Shown here: positions 1-7,249 of the stretch, one piece after another | Position numbering within the stretch: the stretch's first letter is position 1 | Layout of the letters: every line of letters starts with the position of its first letter | NCBI GenBank assembly: GCA_014653365.1 | Contig: JACWEQ010000001.1 | Coordinates: 62,001 to 126,000, forward strand | DNA length: 64,000 bases | DNA from: Pelagibacterales bacterium SAG-MED49 | GTDB lineage: Bacteria > Pseudomonadota > Alphaproteobacteria > Pelagibacterales > Pelagibacteraceae | Direction: 5' to 3' | Position numbers and translations under genes: made by a program | The notes under the pieces: generated by a model | The model's database searches: none | Seen by the model: only the letters and a program-made list of their open reading frames with translations | What the model was told of the DNA's origin: nothing

Positions 1-1
1 T

Positions 2-682
2 GATATTGCAAAAAGATTTTTAGGCTCTGGAGCAAGGGTTATTATTTGGGATATTGATGAAGATTTACTTAAATCTGTAACTAATGAAGCTAACAATGAA
101 AACTTAAGCTATAACGTTGTTGATGTTTCGAATTATTCTCAAATTGAACAATACGTTTCTCAAATCACCTCCAAAGATAATATTGATATCTTAATCAATA
201 ATGCGGGTATTACAGGACCTACAGCTCCATTATGGGAATATGATATTGAAGAATGGAATAAAATTGTCCAAATAAACTTAATGGGAACTTTTAACTGTTG
301 TAGAGCAATTGTTCCTAATATGATTAAAAATAACTATGGTAGAATAGTTAATGTTGCATCAGTAGCAGGCAAAGATGGCAATGCAAATGCAAGTGCATAC
401 AGCTCAGGTAAAGCAGGAGCAATTGGACTGACTAAATCTCTAGGTAAAGAATTGGCTGACAAAAATATAGCAGTTAATGCGGTTACACCAGCAGGTGCTA
501 AAACAAGAATATTAGATCAAATGAGTAAAGAACATGTCCAACGAATGCTTTCAAAAGTTCCTAGAGGACGATTTCTTGAAATACATGAATTTACGTCGTT
601 AGTTTGCTGGCTTTGTTCAGAGGAAAATTCTTTCTCTACAGCTGCTGTATTTGATATTAGTGGGGGAAGGTCTACATATTGA
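2..682 (+). CDS. Short-chain dehydrogenase/reductase (SDR), 5' end cut by window edge
   Basis: This is the C-terminal 226 residues of a classical SDR oxidoreductase, open in frame from base 2, so the start lies outside the window. Visible motifs are the NNAG structural motif after the fourth beta strand (ILINNAGITGP), the catalytic Ser region (VNVASVAGKDG) and the catalytic Tyr-Lys pair as YSSGK. The N-terminal glycine-rich cofactor loop is missing because of the window edge. The acidic residue after the second strand (IIWDIDE) would favour NAD(H) over NADP(H) by family rules. The C-terminal 'FDISGGRSTY' resembles the FDVSGGR ending of many SDRs. Substrate cannot be deduced. It is followed by 100 bp of non-coding AT-rich DNA. 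Confidence 0.9.
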   Translation, partial: DIAKRFLGSGARVIIWDIDEDLLKSVTNEANNENLSYNVVDVSNYSQIEQYVSQITSKDNIDILINNAGITGPTAPLWEYDIEEWNKIVQINLMGTFNCCRAIVPNMIKNNYGRIVNVASVAGKDGNANASAYSSGKAGAIGLTKSLGKELADKNIAVNAVTPAGAKTRILDQMSKEHVQRMLSKVPRGRFLEIHEFTSLVCWLCSEENSFSTAAVFDISGGRSTY

Positions 683-747
683 TTTTACAAGAAATGGTAA
701 ATTTTTTTAATTTATTATTTTATTAGGTTTTGAAAAATTTCCAAAAG

Positions 748-775
748 TTGAATTTAAAAGAAAATAAACTATAAG
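748..775 (+). promoter_or_regulatory. Candidate sigma70 promoter before the DUF3047 gene
   Basis: TTGAAT (748-753) and TATAAG (770-775) are separated by 16 bp. The expected transcription start falls within one or two bases of the ATG at 783, so the transcript could be leaderless or nearly so. In such AT-rich DNA chance matches are common, so this is a weak call. Confidence 0.3.
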
Positions 776-782
776 TTTTTTT

Positions 783-1433
783 ATGATTAGATTTTGTAGC
801 ATACTTTCTTCAATATTATTTTCTGTTACATTTGCTATAGCTGATAATTCAAAAGTTTTTGAGTTTACAGAATCTGAACTTGATGAATTAAAAGTTAGAA
901 AAGTAAGAGGTGCTGATAATAAAACTATTTATTCTGCAGGATCAAATGAAAATGGTAATTTCTTTCAAGCAATAGCTGATAATGCTGCATCTGGATTGGG
1001 AAAAGAAATAAAGATTAATCTTAATGAAACACCGTTTATTAATATTACATGGAAAGTAGAAAAAGATTTAAGAGGTATTAAAGAAAATACCAAAAAAGGT
1101 CATGATTTCGCTGCTCGTGTTTTTGTTATAAAAAAAACTGGAGCAACACCTTTGTCGAATAGGGCAATAAATTATGTTTTTTCAAGTAATAATGACGTTG
1201 GAGAAAGCTTTCCAAGTCCTTATACGAAAAAATCAATGGATAATGTTTTGGCAACAACTAAAGAAAACTTAAATAAATGGGTTACAGTAAAGTCAAACGT
1301 AAAAGAAGATTTTAAAAAATTTCATAATCTTGATGTAAATCAACTAGATGGCCTAGCAATAATGTCTGACACAGATAATTCTAAGATGAAATCTGTTGCT
1401 TATTATCAAAATATTTATTTTTCAGCTAATTAA
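783..1433 (+). CDS. Exported DUF3047-family protein
   Basis: This is a 216-residue protein with an N-terminal signal peptide (hydrophobic residues 4-19, likely cleavage after AIA around residue 20), so it is probably periplasmic. The body matches the pattern I associate with DUF3047: a 'ITWKVEKDLRG' segment, 'DFAARVFVI', a conserved 'NYVFSSN', 'PSPYTK', 'VKEDFKKFHN' and the near-C-terminal 'LDGLAIMSDTDNSKMKSVAYY' region. The biochemical function of the family is unknown. A jelly-roll or carbohydrate-binding-like fold would fit the alternating beta pattern, but that is inference. It stands alone, with a possible promoter just upstream, and its stop directly abuts the stop of a small ORF on the other strand. 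Confidence 0.75.
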   Translation: MIRFCSILSSILFSVTFAIADNSKVFEFTESELDELKVRKVRGADNKTIYSAGSNENGNFFQAIADNAASGLGKEIKINLNETPFINITWKVEKDLRGIKENTKKGHDFAARVFVIKKTGATPLSNRAINYVFSSNNDVGESFPSPYTKKSMDNVLATTKENLNKWVTVKSNVKEDFKKFHNLDVNQLDGLAIMSDTDNSKMKSVAYYQNIYFSAN

Positions 1434-1574
1434 TTAAAGTTTTAAATATTTTTTAAGTACCATACTTAAAATAGAAAGAATAACTGCAACAGCAACGTCT
1501 GCAGCAGGAACTGCATTAGGAAAACCAAAATTCCACAAAATAACTCCTAGCAACCATATGATATAAATTTTCAT
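1434..1574 (-). CDS. Small hydrophobic protein, 46 residues
   Basis: A 46-codon ORF begins with MKIYIIWLLGVILWNFGFP, has a second hydrophobic stretch (VAVAVILSILSMVL) and ends in a basic tail (KKYLKL). Two short membrane helices joined by an 'NAVPAAD' turn are the obvious reading. Its TAA stop abuts the stop of the DUF3047 gene with no bases between. Nothing else explains the 198-bp space, and the hydrophobic-turn-hydrophobic-basic layout looks like a real small inner-membrane protein rather than chance. Function is unknown; conservation in relatives would decide whether it is genuine. Confidence 0.55.
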   Translation of the reverse strand: MKIYIIWLLGVILWNFGFPNAVPAADVAVAVILSILSMVLKKYLKL

Positions 1575-1631
1575 TAATATTATTATATCTTAGTTTGTAT
1601 TAAATATTTATTTTTTTGATATGATGTTCTA

Positions 1632-2054
1632 ATGCACGAAAATTTTTATCATAAAATAAAAGTTTATTATGAAGACACAGATGCTGGTGGCATTGTTTAT
1701 TATGCCAATTATCTAAAATATCTTGAAAGAGCTAGAACTGAAGCATTATCAACTATTGGACTAAGCAACCTTCAAATAAAAGATAAATTTGGTGCTTTTA
1801 TAATTGTTAAATCATGCAATATTAATTACAAAAAATCTGCATATTTAGAAGATGAATTGAGCATTAGATCTTTTGTAAAAGCAATTACCAAAACATCTTT
1901 TTTTATGAATCAGATTATAACAAAAGATGAAAATATTATAGCGGATGCTAAAATCCATTTAGTTTTTGTTAATGATAAAAGTAAACCAGTTAAAGTTCCA
2001 GATTTAATTTTTGATAATTTCAAACCTTATTTTTGTGACAGCATTAAATTTTAG
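1632..2054 (+). CDS. ybgC: YbgC-type acyl-CoA thioesterase (hotdog fold)
   Basis: This 140-residue protein carries the 4-hydroxybenzoyl-CoA thioesterase/YbgC signature 'YYEDTDAGGIVYYANYLKY' near the N-terminus. Asp17 sits at the catalytic position, and 'LERARTEAL' follows. Length matches the single hotdog-domain family. Members hydrolyse short-chain acyl-CoAs or acyl-ACP and act in the cytoplasm near the membrane; in many proteobacteria the gene precedes tolQRA. Here it is not next to tol genes. Its 3' end overlaps the convergent uracil-DNA glycosylase gene by 11 bp. Family is confident; exact substrate is not. Confidence 0.88.
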   Translation: MHENFYHKIKVYYEDTDAGGIVYYANYLKYLERARTEALSTIGLSNLQIKDKFGAFIIVKSCNINYKKSAYLEDELSIRSFVKAITKTSFFMNQIITKDENIIADAKIHLVFVNDKSKPVKVPDLIFDNFKPYFCDSIKF

Positions 2055-2724
2055 ATTTTTTTTTTGCTTTTTTGAATAAATCGATCATCATTTTTTGAGA
2101 TATTAGTTTTGTATTTACATTTCTTGGGCTTGGATGATAGCAAGGAATTAAAATTAAATTATCTGGTAAAAGATAAGATTTACCATGTTTAAAATAAATA
2201 TTTTTGTTGAGATTATATTTTTTTTTATAAAACTTAATACAATTGTCAAAAGCAACTTTTCCTAAAGTGACTATTGTTTTTAATTTATTTAAATTAGAAA
2301 TTTCTTCATTAAAATATTTTGAACAATTATTGAGCTCTTTATTTAAAGGTTTATCTCCAGGAGGTACACATTTTAAGATATTAGTTATATAAGTAGAATT
2401 AAGTTTTAAGCCATCTTTTAAATTTTCAGAGTTAGATTGATTAGAAATCTTAGCTTTATGTAGACATCTGAATAGAAATTCAGATGATTTATCACCTGTA
2501 AAAGCTCGCCCAGTTCTTGTTCCACCATGAGCGGCTGGGGCTAAACCCAAGATTAATAGCTTTGCATTTATGTCGCCAAAACCAGTTACTGGTTTTCCCC
2601 AATAAATATCATTAATATATTTTTTTCTTTTTTCAGTTGTAATTTTTTTTATAAATTTTGATAATCTTGGACATTTTTTACATTTAATAATTGTTTTATT
2701 AAGTTTTTTAAATTTAATACTCAT
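2044..2724 (-). CDS. Uracil-DNA glycosylase, family 5 (UDGb)-like, Fe-S
   Basis: This is a 226-residue DNA repair enzyme. The first active-site motif, 'GLAPAAHGGTRTGRAFTGD' (residues 60-78), is the GLAPAAHGG-type motif of family 5 UDGs, which lacks the usual polar water-activating residue of family 4. The second motif, 'HPSPRNVNT', is near residue 197. Four cysteines (C15, C18, C119, C134) are spaced as expected for the 4Fe-4S cluster of family 4/5 enzymes. It should excise uracil or related deaminated bases from DNA. The start codon lies only 2 bp from the divergent start of the histidine phosphatase gene, and its 3' end overlaps the convergent ybgC. Confidence 0.88.
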   Translation of the reverse strand: MSIKFKKLNKTIIKCKKCPRLSKFIKKITTEKRKKYINDIYWGKPVTGFGDINAKLLILGLAPAAHGGTRTGRAFTGDKSSEFLFRCLHKAKISNQSNSENLKDGLKLNSTYITNILKCVPPGDKPLNKELNNCSKYFNEEISNLNKLKTIVTLGKVAFDNCIKFYKKKYNLNKNIYFKHGKSYLLPDNLILIPCYHPSPRNVNTKLISQKMMIDLFKKAKKKSKI

Positions 2725-2726
2725 TA

Positions 2727-3290
2727 ATGAAATTTATAAAATTTTTATTAATATTATTTATAACTATTAACTCTCCAATTAAAGCTGATTCAAATCAAAA
2801 CTTAATTAATGAGTTGAAAAATGGAGGAAAGCTTATCTTTATCAGACACGCATATGCTCCTGGAGGAGGTGATCCAAATAATTTTGATATTAATGATTGT
2901 AATACTCAACGTAATTTGAGTAATTCAGGTAGAGAACAAGCTAAAAATATAGGAATTTTTTTTAAAGATAATAATATTAAAATTGAAAATGTATTTTCTA
3001 GTGAATGGTGCAGATGTAAAGAAACTGCTTTAATTGCTTTTAAAAAATTTGAAAATAAAAATTTCTTAAATTCTTTTTTTAGTTCTAAATTTGCTAAGAA
3101 TAAAGATTTACAAATACAAAATTTGAGAAAATTTATTAAAGATTGGAATGGAGATAAAAACTTAATATTTGTAACACACTATGTTGTTATTAGTGAAATT
3201 TTAAATTATAGTTCTGGTTCTGGCGAGATTGTTATCTCTGATAGAGATTATAATATAATAGGTAACTTACCTATAAGTTTAAATAAATAG
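2727..3290 (+). CDS. Exported histidine phosphatase family protein
   Basis: This 187-residue member of the phosphoglycerate-mutase-like histidine phosphatase superfamily has a signal peptide (hydrophobic residues 5-18, likely cut after IKA at 20), so it is probably periplasmic. The catalytic RHG motif appears as RHA (R40-H41-A42), with 'LSNSGREQAKNIG' and 'VFSSEWCRCKETA' supplying the other phosphate-pocket residues. A C-terminal 'VTHYVVISEI' gives the second histidine. Substrate is unknown. A phosphoglycerate mutase in glycolysis is unlikely because of the export signal. The FkbM-like methyltransferase gene follows after 4 bp, suggesting co-transcription. Confidence 0.85.
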   Translation: MKFIKFLLILFITINSPIKADSNQNLINELKNGGKLIFIRHAYAPGGGDPNNFDINDCNTQRNLSNSGREQAKNIGIFFKDNNIKIENVFSSEWCRCKETALIAFKKFENKNFLNSFFSSKFAKNKDLQIQNLRKFIKDWNGDKNLIFVTHYVVISEILNYSSGSGEIVISDRDYNIIGNLPISLNK

Positions 3291-3294
3291 ATAA

Positions 3295-3930
3295 ATGTTT
3301 GAATTAAAAAAATATTTAAAAAGTTTTTTTTATAAAGCCTCACCTTATACACAAGCAGGTCAAGATTTGTTTGCATATGAGCAATTTGGATATAATGGAA
3401 CTTATATAGATATTGGTGCTGGTGAACCTCAACATGGTAACAACTGTTACATGCTAGAAGTTCAAAAAAATTGGAGAGGATTTTCAGTAGAATATGGAGA
3501 TTCTGATCAAAAGAAGCGGGACGCACTTAAAGATAGGTGGAAAAAATATCCTGAAAGAAAAAATAAAATTTATTGGGATGATGCTATGTCCTTTGATTAC
3601 AAAAAAGGGTTGCTTGAAAATGAACTTAATAATGACATAGATTTTCTGTCCTGCGATATTGATCCACAAGAAAGTACTTTGATTGCCTTAAAAAAAGTTT
3701 TGAATGATGGTGTTAGACCCAAATATATAGCATTTGAAACTGATTATTATAAAGAAAAAATTGATTATTCAAATTTAGCACATAATTTTTTAAAACCTTA
3801 CGGATATAAAATTGGTGTTAAAGATGTATATTCAAACCTAAAAAAGAAAAAAATTTTCGAAACATGGTTTGTAAGTGAAGCTCTTGATTTAAAAACAATT
3901 AATTATAAAGACTGGGTTAAAAAATATTAA
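3295..3930 (+). CDS. FkbM-like SAM-dependent methyltransferase (putative)
   Basis: This 211-residue protein has a Rossmann-like core resembling FkbM-family methyltransferases. 'GTYIDIGAGEPQHGNN' (about residues 40-55) occupies the SAM-binding loop position, followed by 'WRGFSVEYGD' where FkbM proteins have an acidic strand end. 'DFLSCDIDPQESTLIALK' takes the place of the usual 'S(I/L)DVEGxE' motif. FkbM enzymes O-methylate sugars or polyketides. Here the motif is divergent, so activity is uncertain. The gene is 4 bp downstream of the histidine phosphatase and 5 bp upstream of a 43-codon basic ORF. Confidence 0.6.
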   Translation: MFELKKYLKSFFYKASPYTQAGQDLFAYEQFGYNGTYIDIGAGEPQHGNNCYMLEVQKNWRGFSVEYGDSDQKKRDALKDRWKKYPERKNKIYWDDAMSFDYKKGLLENELNNDIDFLSCDIDPQESTLIALKKVLNDGVRPKYIAFETDYYKEKIDYSNLAHNFLKPYGYKIGVKDVYSNLKKKKIFETWFVSEALDLKTINYKDWVKKY

Positions 3931-3935
3931 ATTTT

Positions 3936-4067
3936 ATGTCATCAAAAAAAGCAATGAAACAAGCACAAAAGCAAGCTTATGCAAAACATAGAAGTAGCAT
4001 TACTAACAGTAGTAAATTTAATTTTAAAAACAAAAACTCATCTAAAAAAAATAAAAAAAAAAGTTAA
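3936..4067 (+). CDS. Very small Lys-rich basic protein, 43 residues
   Basis: A 43-codon ORF starts 5 bp after the methyltransferase gene. It begins with MSSKKAMKQAQKQAYAKHRS and ends in a Lys/Asn/Ser-rich run. About a third of residues are Lys, and there are no acidic residues, which would suit nucleic-acid binding. Its TAA stop lies in TTAA (4064-4067), which is also the stop of the convergent gene on the minus strand. Poly-A-rich DNA can generate such ORFs by chance, but the N-terminal helix-like, less repetitive half and tight spacing argue for a real gene. Function unknown. Confidence 0.45.
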   Translation: MSSKKAMKQAQKQAYAKHRSSITNSSKFNFKNKNSSKKNKKKS

Positions 4068-4492
4068 CTTTCTTTTTGAAATCTTTCAATTTTTTTACAT
4101 TTAGACAATAAAGAGATTGCTTCTTCATTGTTGATAACAGTTTTTATCATTATATTTGGGTTATCAATTTTAAATACCAATTGAGTATAAAATTGTGGAT
4201 AGCCTACTTTATCAGTTAAAATCTTATTATCTTCCCGATAAATAAATTTTGTTAAAGTATTATTTTTTTTAACTGACAGATCTGTAACACGATATTTCTT
4301 AAATGTTTTTTCATTATAAACATAATTTCTCGTCATTAATAATTTTTCTAAATCTAAAGTATATTCATTTTTTAAAAAAACATCTTTCTGGTTATTGCAT
4401 GAACTTAAAATGATAATTTCACCATATGAATTTTTAAAAGAAAATAAAATCACAATTAAGATAAAACTACTTATAAGCTTATTTTGTTTCAT
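4064..4492 (-). CDS. Hypothetical exported protein
   Basis: This is a 142-residue protein with a clear signal peptide (hydrophobic segment about residues 8-20, likely cleavage after SYG near 24). After that it is a hydrophilic, mixed alpha/beta sequence with two cysteines ('LSSCNNQ' near the mature N-terminus and 'LSKCKKIE' near the C-terminus) that could form a disulfide in the periplasm. I do not recognise the family. Its start overlaps the end of a 57-codon membrane-protein ORF by 14 bp. That ORF in turn overlaps the DUF1289 gene by 1 bp, so all three probably form one transcript. Confidence 0.75.
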   Translation of the reverse strand: MKQNKLISSFILIVILFSFKNSYGEIIILSSCNNQKDVFLKNEYTLDLEKLLMTRNYVYNEKTFKKYRVTDLSVKKNNTLTKFIYREDNKILTDKVGYPQFYTQLVFKIDNPNIMIKTVINNEEAISLLSKCKKIERFQKES

Positions 4493-4652
4493 TTTTATCT
4501 ACATAAAAAAGTGCAATTAAAAAAAGAATTGTCCAAATAAATATTGACATTGTTTTTATTAATGTTGTCTCAGCTCCCCAAACATCTAAAAAAAGTGCTC
4601 CAATAATAATTCCAATAGCATATATTAATGTTAATAATGTTAATTTATTCAT
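4479..4652 (-). CDS. Small membrane protein, 57 residues
   Basis: This 57-codon ORF sits between the DUF1289 gene and the exported hypothetical. It has two predicted membrane helices: residues about 4-21 (LTLLTLIYAIGIIIGAL) and 36-51 (MSIFIWTILFLIALFYV), joined by an acidic turn 'DVWGAETT' and ending in a short charged tail. The ATG overlaps the preceding stop as TAATG, and its 3' end overlaps the next gene by 14 bp. That is the coupling expected of a genuine cistron. No family is recognised; small size makes it easy to miss in annotation. Confidence 0.7.
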   Translation of the reverse strand: MNKLTLLTLIYAIGIIIGALFLDVWGAETTLIKTMSIFIWTILFLIALFYVDKNETK

Positions 4653-4912
4653 TAAATTTTTTTATCTTTAATAAGGTTTTTCTTAAAGAGAGAAACTCCA
4701 TTATTAATTTTATGTTCATAAGACTCATTAAAACTCTCTAATTGCCAACCACTAAGTCTTTTTTTGATTATTTCAAGATTATCTGATTTCCATTTATCTG
4801 TAGTTTCTTCAGATTTCCAGATTTTTTTCTCATCATTATTTCTTCCACAGCCATAACAATATCCAGTTGAGGGATCAGTCTTGCATATACTTATACAGGG
4901 TGAAATTATCAT
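4652..4912 (-). CDS. DUF1289 domain-containing protein
   Basis: This is an 86-residue protein whose N-terminus 'SPCISICKTDPSTGYCYGCG' is the DUF1289 signature. Cys6, Cys10, Cys19 and Cys22 form a probable metal-binding knuckle, and a downstream Trp ('EEKKIW'-type position) occurs as 'EKKIWKSEE'. Family members are small cytosolic proteins of unknown role, common in proteobacteria and often called Fe-S or zinc proteins. It heads a three-gene minus-strand unit with the 57-residue membrane protein and the exported hypothetical. A TATAAT-like element (plus coordinates 4931-4936) lies 18 bp before the ATG. Confidence 0.88.
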   Translation of the reverse strand: MIISPCISICKTDPSTGYCYGCGRNNDEKKIWKSEETTDKWKSDNLEIIKKRLSGWQLESFNESYEHKINNGVSLFKKNLIKDKKI

Positions 4913-4969
4913 TTTTTAAAATTAATATAAATTATAAGAGATAAATAGTTAATTTTTAACTAATTGTCA

Positions 4970-4998
4970 TTGGACAAATAGTTTCAATAATATATAAA
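4970..4998 (+). promoter_or_regulatory. sigma70-like promoter for tRNA-Leu (and tig)
   Basis: TTGGAC (4970-4975) and TATAAA (4993-4998) are spaced by 17 bp, and the expected start is 5-8 bases before the first tRNA nucleotide at 5012. The same transcript probably runs into trigger factor, since only 11 bp separate tRNA and tig. A perfect short palindrome (AGTTAA-TTT-TTAACT, 4947-4961) lies just upstream, between the divergent transcripts. Confidence 0.5.
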
Positions 4999-5011
4999 AC
5001 CCATAATTTGT

Positions 5012-5096
5012 GGGGCGATGGCGGAATTGGTAGACGCGTTGGTCTTAGGAACCAATATTTTCGGATGTGAAGGTTCGAGTCCTTTTCGCCCTACCA
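5012..5096 (+). tRNA. tRNA-Leu (anticodon UAG)
   Basis: This is an 85-nt tRNA with encoded CCA. The acceptor stem GGGGCGA pairs with TCGCCCT (one G-U), and discriminator A is followed by CCA at 5094-5096. The anticodon stem TTGGT/ACCAA encloses loop CTTAGGA, giving anticodon UAG, which reads CUN leucine codons. The short variable arm and T-arm (GGTTCGAGTCC) are normal. The trigger factor ATG begins 11 bp downstream. Confidence 0.96.
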
Positions 5097-5107
5097 TTTT
5101 AAAATTT

Positions 5108-6514
5108 ATGAAAGTAACAATAGAAAATATAAAAGGTCTAAATAAAGATCTAAAAGTTTTAATCGATAAAGAGACTATGAACTCTTATATGGATGAAAAA
5201 TATGAAGAGATCAAAGGGACAGTAAATCTAAAAGGTTTTCGTCCTGGAAAAGTACCTAGAGAAGTTTTAAAAAGACAATTTGGAAAAGCAATATTTGGTG
5301 AAGTTTTAGACAAAGTATTAAAAGAAACTTCTACTAAAGCTCTTGAGGAAAATAAAATTAAACCTGCAGGACAACCTAAGCTTGATCTTAAAACTTATGG
5401 TGAAGATAAAGAGTTGGAATATGTATTATCGATTACTGAACTTCCTAAAGTAGATATAAAATCTTTGGATAGCATCAAATTTGATCAATATTCTGTTAAA
5501 ATTGATGATAGTGAAGCTGATAAAAGAATTAAAGATATTGCTAAAAATCAACCAAGTTTTAAAGAAGCTAGTTCTGATACTAAAGCTAAAGAAGGTGATT
5601 TAGTTACTTTTGATTATAAAGCAACAATTGATGGAAAAGAATTTAAAGGTAATGAGGGAAAGAATACTCAATTAACTCTTGGTAAGGATTTATTTCTTAA
5701 AGGTTTTGATAAGCAATTAAATGGTGTCAAAAAAAATGATGAAAAAATTGTAGAAGCTACTCTCCCAGAAAATTTTCCTGAAAAAGAATTAGTTAATAAA
5801 AAAGCTCAATTTAGTTGTAAAATTTTAAAGGTTAAAAATCCAGAGGAAGTTAAAATAGATGATAATTTTGCCAAAAATTTAGGTGCAAAAGATTTAAATG
5901 ATCTTAAATCATTAATATTAAAACAGATTAATGACGAATATAAAAATTCATTAGATCAGTTAGCAAAAAATCAAATCTTAAAGGAAATTGAAAAAATTAA
6001 AGTAGATGAAATTCCAGAAAACTTAATTGAAGAAGAAATTAAAATTCTTTCCCAAGGAATGCCTGAAGATGAGTCTAAAAAAAATAAAGCCAAATTTACA
6101 GAGACAGCTAAAACAAGAATTAAAACTGGACTTATATTAAATGCATTTGGCGAACAAAATAAAGTTGATGTATCTGAGCAAGAAATTCAAGCAGAGGTTC
6201 AAAAACAGATAAGAATGATGCCAGGTCAAGAAAAAATGGTAATGGATTTTTATCAAAAAAATCCTTCAGCTGTAGCAAGCTTAAGAGGAACGGTTTATGA
6301 GGAAAAAATTATAAATTTGATTAAAGAAAAATCAAAACCTAATAAAAAAGAAATTTCTAAAGTTGAAGCTGAAAAAATTCTAAAAGAAGCTCACAACCAC
6401 GACCACGAACACGGTGAAGATAAAAAAACTAAAACAAAAACTACTTCAGAAAAAAAACCTTCAACAAAAGCCACAAAATCTAAGCCAAAGACAAAAAAAG
6501 TTAGCAAAAAGTAA
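5108..6514 (+). CDS. tig: Trigger factor (ribosome-associated chaperone/PPIase)
   Basis: This 468-residue trigger factor binds the ribosome at the exit tunnel and assists folding of nascent chains. The ribosome-binding signature GFRPGKVP is at residues 43-50. A FKBP-type PPIase domain covers roughly residues 160-245, with the split SurA-like chaperone region after it. An in-frame upstream extension would run back through tRNA-Leu, so the ATG at 5108 is the sensible start. The C-terminus is unusual: four alternating histidines (429, 431, 433, 435: [10 protein letters not shown]), then about 30 Lys/Thr/Ser-rich residues beyond the usual end of the protein. The order tig-clpP-clpX-lon is classical. 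Confidence 0.97.
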   Translation: MKVTIENIKGLNKDLKVLIDKETMNSYMDEKYEEIKGTVNLKGFRPGKVPREVLKRQFGKAIFGEVLDKVLKETSTKALEENKIKPAGQPKLDLKTYGEDKELEYVLSITELPKVDIKSLDSIKFDQYSVKIDDSEADKRIKDIAKNQPSFKEASSDTKAKEGDLVTFDYKATIDGKEFKGNEGKNTQLTLGKDLFLKGFDKQLNGVKKNDEKIVEATLPENFPEKELVNKKAQFSCKILKVKNPEEVKIDDNFAKNLGAKDLNDLKSLILKQINDEYKNSLDQLAKNQILKEIEKIKVDEIPENLIEEEIKILSQGMPEDESKKNKAKFTETAKTRIKTGLILNAFGEQNKVDVSEQEIQAEVQKQIRMMPGQEKMVMDFYQKNPSAVASLRGTVYEEKIINLIKEKSKPNKKEISKVEAEKILKEAHNHDHEHGEDKKTKTKTTSEKKPSTKATKSKPKTKKVSKK

Positions 6515-6546
6515 TCTCAAGTTGTATAACTAAAACGAATCAACTT

Positions 6547-7158
6547 ATGACAACAAATTTTCCAGAACAAATGAACACCTTAGTTCCAATGGTTGTTGAG
6601 CAATCAAACAAAGGTGAAAGAGCATATGATATCTATTCTAGACTTTTAAAAGAAAGAATAATTTTTTTAACAGGTCAAATTAATGATAATGTTGCATCTT
6701 TAGTTACAGCTCAATTATTATTTCTTGAAGCTGAAGATCCTAAAAAAGAAATCTATTTATATATTAATAGCCCTGGTGGACTAGTAACAGCTGGTCTTGG
6801 GATTTATGATACTATGCAATACGTAAAACCGGATATATCGACTTTATGCATTGGTCAAGCAGCATCTATGGGTTCATTTTTACTTGCAGCAGGAACTAAA
6901 GGTAAAAGATTTTCATTGCCTAACTCAAGAGTTATGGTTCATCAACCTTCAGCAGGTTTCCAGGGGCAAGTAACAGATATAGAAATTCATGCAAATGAAG
7001 TGTCGTCACTTAAAAAAAGATTAAATGAAATTTATTCAAAACACACAGGCAAAACTGTGGATGAGGTTAAATCTGCTCTTGAAAGAGATAACTTTATGAC
7101 AGCTGAAGTTGCTAAAGCCTTTGGTTTAATTGATGATGTAGTGGAAAAAAGATCCTAA
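6547..7158 (+). CDS. clpP: ATP-dependent Clp protease proteolytic subunit
   Basis: This 203-residue serine peptidase forms the tetradecameric ClpP barrel. The catalytic triad is visible and correctly spaced: Ser107 in GQAASMGSF, His132 in VMVHQPS and Asp181 in ERDNFM. The short N-terminal extension before '[16 protein letters not shown]' fits the usual propeptide. ClpP lies between tig and clpX, as in most proteobacteria, and partners with the ClpX unfoldase encoded 91 bp downstream. A perfect 7-bp hairpin follows the stop codon. Confidence 0.98.
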   Translation: MTTNFPEQMNTLVPMVVEQSNKGERAYDIYSRLLKERIIFLTGQINDNVASLVTAQLLFLEAEDPKKEIYLYINSPGGLVTAGLGIYDTMQYVKPDISTLCIGQAASMGSFLLAAGTKGKRFSLPNSRVMVHQPSAGFQGQVTDIEIHANEVSSLKKRLNEIYSKHTGKTVDEVKSALERDNFMTAEVAKAFGLIDDVVEKRS

Positions 7159-7161
7159 TAC

Positions 7162-7180
7162 ACCACATATTGGATGTGGT
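7162..7180 (+). other. Hairpin after clpP
   Basis: ACCACAT (7162-7168) and ATGTGGT (7174-7180) form a perfect 7-bp stem with a 5-nt loop, 3 bp after the clpP stop. No T-tract follows, so it is not a canonical intrinsic terminator. It may protect the clpP mRNA 3' end or mark a processing site between clpP and clpX. Confidence 0.45.
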
Positions 7181-7249
7181 ATAATCAAACTTGATAAGTA
7201 CGACTCTTCTATAATAAAGTAATAAAATTGATTCGTTAAAAAAATATTT

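Noticed and set aside
3248-3526. 92-residue minus-strand ORF across the phosphatase/methyltransferase junction
   Set aside because: Overlaps two convincing plus-strand genes and has no recognisable features.
5018-5107. N-terminal extension of trigger factor through the tRNA-Leu gene
   Set aside because: The frame is open, but these bases are a perfect tRNA-Leu; the ATG at 5108 matches trigger-factor N-termini.
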